NCBI RefSeq assembly: GCF_001028705.1
Contig: NZ_CP011770.1
Coordinates: 1,677,501 to 1,741,500, forward strand
Source: Croceicoccus naphthovorans
GTDB lineage: Bacteria; Pseudomonadota; Alphaproteobacteria; Sphingomonadales; Sphingomonadaceae
DNA length: 64,000 nt
Direction of reading: 5' to 3'
Each line of letters opens with the position of its first letter. Within the stretch, counting starts at the first letter, position 1. Position numbers and translations under genes: made by a program. Shown one piece after another: positions 27,777-35,802 of this stretch. The notes below the pieces were generated by a model. The model was given only the letters and a program-made list of their open reading frames with translations. It was not told where the DNA came from and ran no database searches.

Positions 27777-27814
27777 AAGGACGGCCGGGGCAAATGCTCT
27801 GGCCGTTTCCTTTT
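27777..27814 (+). terminator. Terminator-like hairpin after the autotransporter
   Basis: AAGGACGGCC (27777-27786) pairs with GGCCGTTTCCTT (27801-27812) with a two-base bulge, and the run closes with TTTT. It lies in the gap between the autotransporter and the converging GST-like gene. It could act for the plus strand. Confidence 0.6.
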
Positions 27815-27815
27815 G

Positions 27816-28460
27816 TCAGCTTCGCGGCGTGTCGGCAGGGAAATGGATGACGGGATCGCCTTCCGACCACGGTTTTTTGCGTAGCATGACGGTGGCGAAA
27901 AGGTCGGATTCCAGATGGCCCGCAAGCCAGCGTTGAAGATAACGCAGCGGCAGACCGTCGAACCAGTCGCGGTCCACGGCGGCGAACTGCCGAACGAAGG
28001 GGAAAATCGCGGCATCGGCCAATCCGGGCCGATCCCCGCAAAGCTGCCCGTCGGCCACCAGTCTAGCGTCCAGCACGCGCAGAAAGTCCAAGCCCTTTTC
28101 GCGATGTTCGACTGCATCGGAACCGTGACGCTCGGGATATTTGTAGCGATCCAGATCGTGCTTGAAAGGCCCGTCATTCGTGGCAATCAAAGTCGCATCG
28201 TCGCGTGCCAGCCAGCCCTCCGGGTCGCTTTGCGCCAAGGCCCAATGCATGATGTCCAGGCTTTCGTCGATAACCCGACTATCGGGCAGCACGAGGACAG
28301 GCACGGTCCCTTTCGGCGAAGCGTCCAGCATCGCTTGCGGTTTTGCCGATAGCTTTACTTCGCGCAATTCGCACCGGGTCGCGCCGATCGCCAGCGCCAG
28401 CCGGGCTCGCATCGCATAGGGGCAGCGACGAAAGCTGTAGAGGATCGGATCAATCGGCAT
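27816..28460 (-). CDS. Glutathione S-transferase-like protein
   Basis: A 214-residue protein with an N-terminal thioredoxin-like domain opening '[18 protein letters not shown]', where the C-P-Y-A stretch resembles the active Cys of omega/beta-class GSTs or glutaredoxins. '[21 protein letters not shown]' contains the cis-Pro and glutathione-binding 'ES' pair. An all-helical C-terminal domain follows ('[20 protein letters not shown]'). The ATG at 28460 overlaps the 3' end of trhO on the same strand by 11 bases, so the two are probably coupled. The exact substrate is unknown. Confidence 0.8.
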   Translation of the reverse strand: MPIDPILYSFRRCPYAMRARLALAIGATRCELREVKLSAKPQAMLDASPKGTVPVLVLPDSRVIDESLDIMHWALAQSDPEGWLARDDATLIATNDGPFKHDLDRYKYPERHGSDAVEHREKGLDFLRVLDARLVADGQLCGDRPGLADAAIFPFVRQFAAVDRDWFDGLPLRYLQRWLAGHLESDLFATVMLRKKPWSEGDPVIHFPADTPRS

Positions 28461-29427
28461 CGTCATCCGCCAGATCGGGCATGATCGCCCCCACGTGAGC
28501 GCGCCCCTGCGCCGCCGCAAGCGTCTCCTGCCGATGACGTTCACGATAGGACGCGCGTTGTTCCTCGGTCCTCTCGGCATGGCAATGCGGGCAGCTCACA
28601 CCCTCTTCGTAGAGGACCGAGTTGCGATCCTCTGGGCTGATCGGGCGGCGGCACGCGTGACACAGGCCAAGGCTTCCTTGCTTTAGGCCATGGCCAATCG
28701 ATACGCGCTGATCAAATACGAAGCATTCGCCATGCCAAAGACTGCTCTCTTCGTGCACGGTTTCGAGATATTTCAGTATGCCGCCCTTCAGGTGGTAGAC
28801 ATCCTCGACCCCCTCTTGCTTGAGGAAAGCGGTCGACTTTTCGCAACGAATGCCCCCGGTGCAGAACATCGCGACCTTTGGCTGAACCCCGGTGCCCAGC
28901 AAGCGCTCGCGCTCACGCCGGAACCAGTCCGGGAAATCGCGAAAGCTCGCCGTATTGGGATTGATCGCCCCTTCGAAGGTGCCGATCCCGACCTCGTAAT
29001 CGTTGCGCGTGTCGATCACGATAGTGTCGGGATCAGAGATCAGCGCATTCCAGTCCTGTGCGTCGACATAAGTCCCGACACTGGCCCGCGGGTCGAGCCC
29101 AGGTTGCCCCATTGTTACGATCTCCCGCTTCAAACGTACTTTCATACGATGGAACGGCATTTCCAAGGCGGTCGACCTTTTGACGTCAAGATCGGCGCAA
29201 TCGGGCAGGCTGCGAATATGCTCCAGCACTTGGGCAATACCGTCGGGAGAACCAGCGATCGTGCCGTTGATGCCTTCTGATGCAAGCAGCAATGTTCCGC
29301 GAATGCCGTGATCCCGGCAGGCCTGTTCCAACGGCCCGCGCAAACTGGCGCAATCGTCAAAGCGCGTGAATCTGTACAGCGCCGCTACGCAAACAGGTTC
29401 TGCGGTATCGCATTCGAGAATCGGCAT
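28450..29427 (-). CDS. trhO: tRNA uridine(34) hydroxylase TrhO (rhodanese family)
   Basis: A 325-residue YceA/TrhO protein. An N-terminal acylphosphatase-like ferredoxin fold ('[18 protein letters not shown]') precedes a rhodanese domain with the catalytic Cys loop '[20 protein letters not shown]' near residue 188. A C-terminal Cys-rich tail follows with C-x-x-C pairs ('[10 protein letters not shown]', '[15 protein letters not shown]'). TrhO hydroxylates uridine 34 of some tRNAs using oxygen. It is the last chromosomal gene before the integrated element; the 165-base stretch 29,428-29,592 beyond it holds no gene. Confidence 0.9.
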   Translation of the reverse strand: MPILECDTAEPVCVAALYRFTRFDDCASLRGPLEQACRDHGIRGTLLLASEGINGTIAGSPDGIAQVLEHIRSLPDCADLDVKRSTALEMPFHRMKVRLKREIVTMGQPGLDPRASVGTYVDAQDWNALISDPDTIVIDTRNDYEVGIGTFEGAINPNTASFRDFPDWFRRERERLLGTGVQPKVAMFCTGGIRCEKSTAFLKQEGVEDVYHLKGGILKYLETVHEESSLWHGECFVFDQRVSIGHGLKQGSLGLCHACRRPISPEDRNSVLYEEGVSCPHCHAERTEEQRASYRERHRQETLAAAQGRAHVGAIMPDLADDDAD

Positions 29428-29486
29428 GGCAGGCTCTTAGCGATGCGCGGCGGATTCGTCAGTAAGTGTGCCGGTTAGGGTGAGAT

Positions 29487-29497
29487 TGGCGGACAGG
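29487..29497. repeat. Partial extra copy of the att core
   Basis: TGGCGGACAGG repeats the first 11 bases of the 16-bp att repeat found at 29593 and 43646, 106 bases outside the element. It could be a trace of an earlier integration in the same tRNA site, or chance. Confidence 0.35.
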
Positions 29498-29592
29498 TTT
29501 GGATTGTGGCCTGCGGCCACGTCGCCGCTTCGCTACGACTCCGAACCATGGTGTGTTCTCTCGATCACCCTGACCCCCACCCCAGACAAGGG

Positions 29593-29608
29593 TGGCGGAC
29601 AGGGTGGG
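29593..29608. repeat. Distal att site of the integrated element
   Basis: TGGCGGACAGGGTGGG is identical to 43646-43661, where it forms the 3' end (including CCA) of tRNA-Ser. The copy here has no tRNA body, so it marks the far junction of the element. Confidence 0.85.
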
Positions 29609-29682
29609 CTACTAACATTCGCCAAAAAAGTGCGGATTTCTGCCGTTTTTGGATTGCCCGAGCTGACCGACCCTAACCTAGT

Positions 29683-29740
29683 CCCTAAAAGCGGCGGGAA
29701 AGATCAGGGTCGGAAAAAGCGCGCCGGGGAGGGCCCTAAA
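29683..29740. promoter_or_regulatory. Candidate integrase arm sites near the distal att
   Basis: CCCTAAA occurs at 29683-29689 and 29734-29740. The same heptamer occurs three times near the integrase end (43469-43475 inverted, 43491-43497, 43503-43509). Short repeats placed close to both att cores are typical of tyrosine-integrase arm binding sites. Confidence 0.45.
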
Positions 29741-29779
29741 TCCACAGATAAATCGGACCTCTCCGGCCGTCTTGTCTCG

Positions 29780-30070
29780 CTAGGCGGCAAATCGGTCGGC
29801 GCTCGCCAACCGGATGAGCGGCACGGCCATATCCTCCCAGCCGCCCTCTAAGGCCCGCGCCAGCCGCCGTGCCAGCCATTGCCAATCGTCAAGCGTCTGC
29901 GGCTGGAGTGCTGGCAACTGTGCCTCAAGCGAGCGAACCGCCATAACATCGCCAAAGCTGGGTCCGCCGGGCCGATCCCCCGCAATGACCTCCGCCGCAT
30001 CAATCTGCACCGACAAGCGGCCGAAATCACTCACATGCGCCGACGCGCACTCAATCGCACGAATTTCCAT
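29780..30070 (-). CDS. Small protein of unknown function, last gene of the element
   Basis: A 96-residue protein. The ATG at 30070 has GAGGGGG a few bases upstream. It begins 'MEIRAIECASAHVSDFGRLS', continues acidic with 'VIAGDRPGGPSFGDV', and ends in a helical part with 'DDWQWLARRLARALEGGWED'. I do not recognise it. It lies downstream of the gpD gene, 200 bases away, in the position where satellites and prophages often carry cargo genes. The stretch between (30,071-30,272) has no supported gene. Confidence 0.55.
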   Translation of the reverse strand: MEIRAIECASAHVSDFGRLSVQIDAAEVIAGDRPGGPSFGDVMAVRSLEAQLPALQPQTLDDWQWLARRLARALEGGWEDMAVPLIRLASADRFAA

Positions 30071-30272
30071 GATAACCCCCTCAGGTTCCAAGTTTCCCTC
30101 GTGCGGTGAGCCGTCGGCCACTGTCCCGCGGGATGCTTTTAAGTCGGGAAATTGAGGGTTTGCAACCCGACGGATGATTTCCGTTGCACCGCCTTAGAGC
30201 GATGTCGCGCTCATCCGGTGCGCCGTCCGTCGGGTCCGTTAGGTTTGCGCACGAATCACGACGCAAAATGGC

Positions 30273-31250
30273 TCATACCGATTCGAAAGAGGCGCTTGTC
30301 GTGTAGCCGCTGCTACGTAGTTCATGCGTCACCGAACTCACACTTTGCTGCCCGTCAACGGCCGCATGAAAACCGGAGAGCCCCAAGATGCATCCGGCAT
30401 ATAAGGCCGGGTTGCCGGCCATCTCAATCGAGCCTGAGCGTTTGCCGCGCTGGAGGTCCCCCAGCAAGGCGCGAGCCGCCGCGCCGGCCTCCGCCTCCGT
30501 CCGATAGAGGCGCTTGTCGCGCTGCACTGGCGAGCCGGAGCCCGCCGTCACGGTTTTCCGCTTCCCCGCCTCATGGTCCACCCATTGGCACTTCACGGAG
30601 CCATTCTGGCCGCGTTCGCTTTCTTCAATACGCCAACTCACGACATCGGAAGGCGTTATTTTGGTTTCCAGCTTTTGTGTGCCGGACGGATGCAAATCGC
30701 TCCCCTTCTCGGCAAGCAGGATTTTACCATCGGCGAGTTTGAAAACCGCGCCGTTCCGCTTGGCCAGCCGGGAAAGGAAATTGAGGTCGGACTCGGTTTG
30801 CTGGTCAATATGCTCCACCTCGCGGCTCGCAAGGTCCGGCGCAATGGATAGCCCGAGCGAGTGCTCGCCGGCTATCTTGCTGGCAATCTGGCCTAGCGTG
30901 GTATCGTGCCACGAGCGGGTCTTTTGCCCCTTGATTTCGGTGGTGAGTTCGGCCGACGCGGCCGTCAAGGTCAGGATGCTGGGGGGGCCGCTCAATTCCC
31001 AATGATCCAGCCGGAACTTGCCCATCGGGACCGGCGAGGGCTCATAGCCAAGCCACACCTCCACAAGCGAACCAATGGGCGGGATGTCGAAAGGCTCGCG
31101 ATTGTCGACGGTCAATTCCATCGTATCGCTCTTGAGGCCCGCCTCGTCATTGATGCGGAGCGAGACAAGGATAGATTGTTCGGCGCTGCCAATAAGCAGC
31201 TTAGTGATGTCCTGCCCGTTGGCAACAATTCGTGCGGCTGGTTTCGCCAT
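30273..31250 (-). CDS. Phage late control D-like tail hub protein (gpD)
   Basis: A 325-residue protein of the P2 gpD/late control D family, relatives of the gp27-VgrG hub that closes the tail tube at the baseplate. Recognisable parts are the N-terminal 'IVANGQDITKLL', 'LKSDTMELTVDNREPFDIPP' and 'GSLVEVWLGY', the middle 'TTLGQIASKIAGEHSLGLSI' and 'TESDLNFLSRLAKRNGAVFK', and the Arg-rich 'EAGAAARALLGDLQRGKRSG' region near the end. It ends the tail module, right after the tape measure with 41 bases between; in P2 gene U lies there. The gpU gene is absent here. Confidence 0.88.
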   Translation of the reverse strand: MAKPAARIVANGQDITKLLIGSAEQSILVSLRINDEAGLKSDTMELTVDNREPFDIPPIGSLVEVWLGYEPSPVPMGKFRLDHWELSGPPSILTLTAASAELTTEIKGQKTRSWHDTTLGQIASKIAGEHSLGLSIAPDLASREVEHIDQQTESDLNFLSRLAKRNGAVFKLADGKILLAEKGSDLHPSGTQKLETKITPSDVVSWRIEESERGQNGSVKCQWVDHEAGKRKTVTAGSGSPVQRDKRLYRTEAEAGAAARALLGDLQRGKRSGSIEMAGNPALYAGCILGLSGFHAAVDGQQSVSSVTHELRSSGYTTSASFESV

Positions 31251-31291
31251 AGCAATGTCTCACAATTCACGAGCCGAAAGCGGCTGGCTGA

Positions 31292-33469
31292 TTAATCGCT
31301 CAGGAAATTGCGTTGCCCGCTCGCCAACTGTCGCAAGTAAGCATCAAACGCCCGGACATTGGCTTGCGGATCGCGCGTATCCTGAATGATGATCGTCGCG
31401 TTGACCGACCCACCCGGCGCGGAGCCGTTCGCGTGCACCCGGGCATTATGGCCGAACGTGACCACCTCGGGCCCGTCCTCGCCGACCAAATAGGAGCCGC
31501 CCGCACTCACCGGGCCGCCGTTGCGTCGAGCGCCGCGGGGTTTTTGCCCACGCCCGCCCTTGCCGGTGCTCGTGACGGTGTTGGTGAGTTGCGACATGGC
31601 CGTGCCGAACTTGGAGGCGAGCCCGAACGTGAGCGCGTCGGCGATTTTCAGGCCGATGTTGCCCCAATCAATCGAGAGGGCCCAATCCTTGATTCCCTGC
31701 CAAGCATTCTTGAACCACGTAACCACCTTGGGCCACGCCTTCGCGATGTCGTCCCGGAAATAGTAGATGAGCGCCGCCGCGACGCCGACAAGGATGATGG
31801 CCCAGCCGACCGGGTTGGACAGTAGCGCGAAGGCCGCGGCGAGCCCTTGGATGATGACCGCCCCGAGCGAGGTGAGGGCGGTGAGGATCGCGGGCGCGAG
31901 GCCAATGAACATGGAGCCGATGCGGAGGAAAATTCCAAGGCCGCCGCTCAACGCGAACCAAAGGATGCGGAAACCCGCGGCGGCGCCGGACAGGGCAAAG
32001 CCGAGGGGCGCAAGCGCGGCCGCACCCAAAATGCCGTAGGTCACGAATTTGAGCAATTGCGGGTTGGATTTGGACAGGCTCATCATGCCTTGCGCCACCG
32101 CGTTCATGCCATTGGCAACCGTGTCCATGACGCCCGATTCCGCCATGGAAATGATGAGATTGCCAAAGCCTTGCTGGATTTTCCCCCAAGAGCCGACCGC
32201 GCCCTTATTCTGGGTCGCATACATCTTGTCGAGAAATGAGCCTTGCCCGTTTGCCACCCGAACCGCGGCTTGAACCGCATTGATGTTGCGCACGGCATCC
32301 TTGCCCCACAACGTCATCAAGCGGGTGCCCTGCCGGGTGTCGAAAAAGTTTGCGAAGTCCGACGCCGTCCAGCCCTTGGTGACGCCGTCTTGAATGAACT
32401 TCGTGAGGTCCATTTTGGTGACGCCGGCGGTCATCGCGCCCATCACGCCATCGCTGATTTTGTCCAAGTCGGCCGCGTCGGCGCCGGCATCCATGCCAGC
32501 CGCCACCGCCTCGCTGATTTTGGCGATGAGCGGCGCACCGGAGAGGGAGTCGTCCGCCATGAGCCGGGCGATGTCGCCGCGCGCGCCCTTCGCGTCGATT
32601 CCTTGCGCGCCGAGAAACGAAACGACATCATCCGCCGTCGCCTTCTTATTGGCGTGCACGTAGTCGTCCAGCTTCATGTTGTAGCGGTCGAGAATAGCCA
32701 TGGCGGACTTGGTCGGCTTCAACAGGCGAACCATGCCGGAGCGCAATGCAACGCCGGCCTCACTGCCCTTGATGCCGTTGTCGGCCATCGTCATAAAATA
32801 GCCGGCCAGTTCCTCAACGTCGATGCCGAGCCGCGCCGCCATCGGTGCGGCATACTTGAATGACAGGCCCATAAGCCGGAGGTCGGTGGACGATTTTGCC
32901 GACGAATAGGAAAGCGCCGTGGCCACCCGCTTTGACGATGCGGATATTTCCGCAAGCGTCCGGTCGGGAAGCCCCATTCCTTTCATCACGTTCGTCATGA
33001 TGTCGGCGGATTCCGCCATATCAACGGATTGGTCGGACTTGCCGAATTTGATGGTAGTGCCGAGCGAGCCCATGATTTGGCGGGGAGTGAAACCGGTGCG
33101 CGCAAGGTCAAGCGCCGCCGAGAGGTTTTCGGTCGGATTGCCCGGCATGGAACGCGCCACGGCTTCAATGCCTTTGCGCGCGCTATCGCTCATTTGCGTT
33201 ACGGCTTGGAGTTCGTTGCCGACCTTGCTCCACTCGTAAACCATACGAGCGCCAAGGCCGCTCACGGCGGCGGCTGGCATGGAGACGTGAGAGTTGAAAC
33301 GCCCCATATCGCGGCGCATCCCGGCCCAAGCCATCTTGCTTTCGGCGGCCGCCATCTTCGCGGCGCGACCAATGCGGCCCATCTGCGATTCCGCAGTGCG
33401 CACCGCACCGGGAAGGCTGGAACCAATCTTGGCGCCGATATTGACGAAAACAGATAGGCCGCGCGACAC
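31292..33469 (-). CDS. Phage tail tape measure protein
   Basis: A 725-residue tape measure. The N-terminal third contains the TP901-type core with 'MVYEWSKVGNELQAVTQMS' and 'TEVAEFMTMADNGIKGSEAG'-like text ('FMTMADNGIKGSEAGVALRS'). A long hydrophobic stretch of several helices spans about residues 475-590, and near the C-terminus is the common tape-measure end motif 'GGSYLVGEDGPEVV'. The protein sets tail length and is later ejected. By the rule of about 0.15 nm per residue it would set a tail of roughly 110 nm. It starts 2 bases past the 167-residue gene and precedes gpD. Confidence 0.9.
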   Translation of the reverse strand: MSRGLSVFVNIGAKIGSSLPGAVRTAESQMGRIGRAAKMAAAESKMAWAGMRRDMGRFNSHVSMPAAAVSGLGARMVYEWSKVGNELQAVTQMSDSARKGIEAVARSMPGNPTENLSAALDLARTGFTPRQIMGSLGTTIKFGKSDQSVDMAESADIMTNVMKGMGLPDRTLAEISASSKRVATALSYSSAKSSTDLRLMGLSFKYAAPMAARLGIDVEELAGYFMTMADNGIKGSEAGVALRSGMVRLLKPTKSAMAILDRYNMKLDDYVHANKKATADDVVSFLGAQGIDAKGARGDIARLMADDSLSGAPLIAKISEAVAAGMDAGADAADLDKISDGVMGAMTAGVTKMDLTKFIQDGVTKGWTASDFANFFDTRQGTRLMTLWGKDAVRNINAVQAAVRVANGQGSFLDKMYATQNKGAVGSWGKIQQGFGNLIISMAESGVMDTVANGMNAVAQGMMSLSKSNPQLLKFVTYGILGAAALAPLGFALSGAAAGFRILWFALSGGLGIFLRIGSMFIGLAPAILTALTSLGAVIIQGLAAAFALLSNPVGWAIILVGVAAALIYYFRDDIAKAWPKVVTWFKNAWQGIKDWALSIDWGNIGLKIADALTFGLASKFGTAMSQLTNTVTSTGKGGRGQKPRGARRNGGPVSAGGSYLVGEDGPEVVTFGHNARVHANGSAPGGSVNATIIIQDTRDPQANVRAFDAYLRQLASGQRNFLSD

Positions 33470-33471
33470 GA

Positions 33472-33975
33472 CTAGGCCTCCAGAATGCGCCGGGCCGCGC
33501 TCTCGATGTCGTCCTCGTCATCCATAAGGGCGTCGGAAGCGCTTATGCGGGCCGCGATAGCTTCAACCTCGGGGTCGCCGGATTTTGGCGTGGCGGGGCC
33601 GTCCGACGCGATGATGCGAGCCGCAATAGCTTCGGCCGTGTCTGCTGGCTTGGGCGCTGGCTGTGCCTCGGGCGGATTCCGCAGCGCGGAGAGCGGAACA
33701 GCTTGCGGCTCGGCGAGCGCACCAACCGGTGCGGTATAGGATTTCGGCGGAACGAATTCTGCACTGAAACTGGCGGCATCATCGCGAAACGCCTTTGCCG
33801 TTCGGCTCAGTTCCTGCGCACGCGCCATTGTCGCTTCAAGTCCGGGCGGGGTGTGGGGCCGATAGCCAAGATCATCGAGCGGCAACGCTTCTCTCGCCAC
33901 TGCCACTTTTTCAAAAAGGGCGTGGGCTTTGCGTTCGGCTTCCGCCGCCATGGCGAGGCATTCTGCTTGGGTCAT
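33472..33975 (-). CDS. Helical repeat protein between tail chaperone and tape measure
   Basis: A 167-residue protein in the slot where P2 has the frameshift product E'. Here it has its own ATG overlapping the stop of the chaperone gene (ATGA), so it is not a frameshift extension. The N-terminal 60 residues are helical and charged. The C-terminus has three copies of an 'EAIAARI-ASD' type helix at about residues 114-125, 137-148 and 157-166, separated by acidic linkers. I do not recognise it. A role in tail-tube or tape-measure folding is inferred from position only. Confidence 0.65.
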   Translation of the reverse strand: MTQAECLAMAAEAERKAHALFEKVAVAREALPLDDLGYRPHTPPGLEATMARAQELSRTAKAFRDDAASFSAEFVPPKSYTAPVGALAEPQAVPLSALRNPPEAQPAPKPADTAEAIAARIIASDGPATPKSGDPEVEAIAARISASDALMDDEDDIESAARRILEA

Positions 33976-34271
33976 TGTCGCCCTCCAGTGATGACTTGAA
34001 AATTGCCGCGGTGCTCGGCGCGGGCTTCCGCCACGGCCGCCCCGGATAGGCTGGCGATTGCCCGCGCAATGCGGTCATGGTCGGTAATTTCCAACTCACA
34101 GACCACATCAATCGGAAGGCGGAGGCAGCGAGCCACGACAGCATCGGAGTCAGCATCGCCGCTGAGCAACCGGTCAAGCGCCGAGCCCGTTACAGGCCTC
34201 GGTGTGACTTCCGAGACGGTGCCGCCGGGTAGTTCGATGGGAAAGCGAAGTTTGAGCGGCTGGGTTAGCAT
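33972..34271 (-). CDS. Phage tail assembly chaperone, gpE/Mu gp41-like
   Basis: A 99-residue protein opening 'LTQPLKLRFPIELPGGTVSE', a beta-rich start with 'V-T-P-R-P-V-T-G' shared with small tail assembly proteins of P2 gpE or Mu gp41 type, followed by an all-alpha end. In those phages it precedes the tape measure gene and prevents its aggregation. Position directly upstream of a tape-measure module supports the call. Its start overlaps the preceding HTH gene by 7 bases. Confidence 0.7.
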   Translation of the reverse strand: MLTQPLKLRFPIELPGGTVSEVTPRPVTGSALDRLLSGDADSDAVVARCLRLPIDVVCELEITDHDRIARAIASLSGAAVAEARAEHRGNFQVITGGRQ

Positions 34272-34627
34272 TGGCCGGCCCGCATCTTAGGCGCGTCCGC
34301 AGCCAACATGACTAACTGCGAAATCGGCGGTTCAATCCCGTGCTTATCGCCAATTTCGCGCAACTTCTCGGCTAAAGGCGAGGGCAGGGTCTCCAGAAAT
34401 GGGACCGGCAATGCACGAAGATCGACGGCGCTTAGCGCCGCCTGAATCGACCTTGGCGTTATCGAATTATGGTGCCGCCACGCTTTGAAAGTCGAAATCT
34501 TCACGCCAGAAGCCGCAGATAGCTGCTTATAGGTGACGGACTTCTCACGCATGCTCTTAAAGAGCGCCCGAACAAGAGGATGCCCGCGCGGCGGCACTGA
34601 AATTGGACGAGATTTGTTCGTTTCCAT
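34265..34627 (-). CDS. HTH-type regulator, paralogue 2
   Basis: A 120-residue protein with an XRE-like helix-turn-helix in 'TYKQLSAASGVKISTFKAWR' near residues 34-53, followed by 'SITPRSIQAALSAVDLRALP'. It aligns along most of its length with the neighbour at 34686-35039 ('HPL', 'TY', 'SG', 'WR', 'SI-A-L-AV', 'ALP'), so the two are tandem paralogues. The ATG at 34627 has a weak ribosome site; TTG at 34699 is the alternative and would overlap the upstream gene. The stop overlaps the tail chaperone start, suggesting coupled expression with tail genes. Confidence 0.65.
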   Translation of the reverse strand: METNKSRPISVPPRGHPLVRALFKSMREKSVTYKQLSAASGVKISTFKAWRHHNSITPRSIQAALSAVDLRALPVPFLETLPSPLAEKLREIGDKHGIEPPISQLVMLAADAPKMRAGQC

Positions 34628-34685
34628 GATGGCGAGAGGATAGCGAGCCGTACCCCGCCCCACAGGCCCGTTGGAATCGCCTTGC

Positions 34686-35039
34686 CTAACCCGCGGCAAC
34701 GTCCGGGAGATAATCTAGCGCCGGAATCATCTGCCGGGCCAACGGTAGCAAAGCTTCTAGGTCACTTCGGAGGTCGGTCGGTATTTCGTCCGAACTCGGG
34801 AGGGCGGAAATCCCCCAGCCGACAGCGCCTAGCACCGCCTCAATCGAGAATTGCCGCGGTTGGACGGCACGACGCCATTGCTTCATCGTACCCCTCAGGA
34901 TGCCACTATCAAATTCCAAGTCATCATATGTGATCCGACGGCGCCGAGCCTCAGCAAAAGCGACCTTGCAAAGCGGGTGCGCTGAAACAGGGACCGTCAT
35001 TTGAGAGGCCAGAGAACTTTTTCCACGGTGAAATGCCAT
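34686..35039 (-). CDS. HTH-type regulator, paralogue 1
   Basis: A 117-residue (or 104, from ATG 35000) protein paralogous to the downstream gene. The helix-turn-helix sits in 'TYDDLEFDSGILRGTMKQWR'; the rest follows the same pattern 'FSIEAVLGAVGWGISALPSS'. Neither start has a clear Shine-Dalgarno. It is the first gene of the tail-side cluster, and the 365 bases upstream (35,040-35,403) hold no convincing long gene and are the likely promoter region. DNA-binding specificity is unknown. Confidence 0.62.
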   Translation of the reverse strand: MAFHRGKSSLASQMTVPVSAHPLCKVAFAEARRRRITYDDLEFDSGILRGTMKQWRRAVQPRQFSIEAVLGAVGWGISALPSSDEIPTDLRSDLEALLPLARQMIPALDYLPDVAAG

Positions 35040-35292
35040 GTCGACAAGCTGGCAAATAATGTTGTGGGCCGTCAGGTCAGTTTGAATGGCGACTTGTCTC
35101 GCCGTTCACGCAAATTCCCGCGGAAAACTGCCACTTTCGCCCGGGTGACAGAAACAAGTTCCAAAAAAAATTTCAAAACTGGAGATAGTCCGGGGTTTGC
35201 GCGTTACCCGCGCCCCGGGGGTGTCCGGGAGGACCCATGCCGTTACAGGAGGCCTCACTCCACTCCGGGTGCGGGCGGCGGAGGTAGGGCTC

Positions 35293-35397
35293 CTAGTCGC
35301 TTTCCCGGTTGTATCTCTCATTCAAAATCCGACGCTCTTCGTCACGATCAGCTTGCGTGAAGACATTGGCGCTTACTTTACGATTTCCCTTGGCCAC
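35293..35397 (-). CDS. Possible tiny ORF, 34 residues
   Basis: GTG at 35397 opens a 34-residue frame rich in Arg, Glu and Asn. It directly follows the stop of the gene fragment at 35404-35458 and is in the same frame. It could be a small protein or read-through region; otherwise the 35,040-35,403 stretch has no gene. Confidence 0.22.
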   Translation of the reverse strand: MAKGNRKVSANVFTQADRDEERRILNERYNRESD

Positions 35398-35403
35398 ATT
35401 TTG

Positions 35404-35458
35404 CTAGTCTTCCCGTAGCTTCTTCAACTGATCGGCAATCTGGACATTAGGGTCGCGA
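35404..35458 (-). pseudogene. C-terminal fragment of the IS-disrupted membrane protein
   Basis: On the minus strand, beyond the IS3-family element, a frame ends '...PNVQIADQLKKLRED' at a TAG (35404-35406). It has no start of its own and is cut off at the IS boundary. It is best read as the tail of the gene whose 5' part is at 36729-37053. Confidence 0.5.
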
Positions 35459-35524
35459 TGACGTGACCCCCTGATTTTCCTCCAGTCTCGATTAGAGTCC
35501 GGCCCTGACAGAAGGACGGACGAG

Positions 35525-35791
35525 ATGAAGCGAACGAGGTTTACAGAAGAGCAGATCATCGGCGTGCTGAAGGAGGCCGAGGCTGGCGCGAAGACCGCTG
35601 ACCTGGCCCGGCAGCACGGGGTGTCGGAAGCGACGATCTACAACTGGAAGTCGAAGTATGGCGGGCTGGAGGTGTCCGAGGCCCGGCGGCTGAGGGAGCT
35701 TGAGAGCGAGAACGCGAAGCTCAAGCGGCTGCTGGCCGACACGATGCTGGACAACGTGGCGTTGAAGGATCTGCTGGCAAAAAAGTTCTGA
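35525..35791 (+). CDS. IS3-family transposase OrfA
   Basis: An 88-residue protein with a helix-turn-helix ('[20 protein letters not shown]', '[14 protein letters not shown]') and a leucine-zipper-like helix ('[20 protein letters not shown]'). Near its end the run AAAAAAG at 35779-35785 is a classical -1 slippery site, producing the OrfAB fusion transposase with the following frame. OrfA alone typically regulates transposition. Confidence 0.92.
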   Translation: MKRTRFTEEQIIGVLKEAEAGAKTADLARQHGVSEATIYNWKSKYGGLEVSEARRLRELESENAKLKRLLADTMLDNVALKDLLAKKF

Positions 35792-35802
35792 CGCCCGCCG
35801 CC

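Noticed and set aside
34265..35039. Toxin-antitoxin pair
   Set aside because: The two proteins are paralogues with similar HTH regions, not a toxin with a distinct antitoxin.
35001..35360. Plus-strand 119-codon frame in the regulator upstream region
   Set aside because: Low-complexity basic/proline sequence with no ribosome site, and it overlaps the start of the minus-strand HTH gene.
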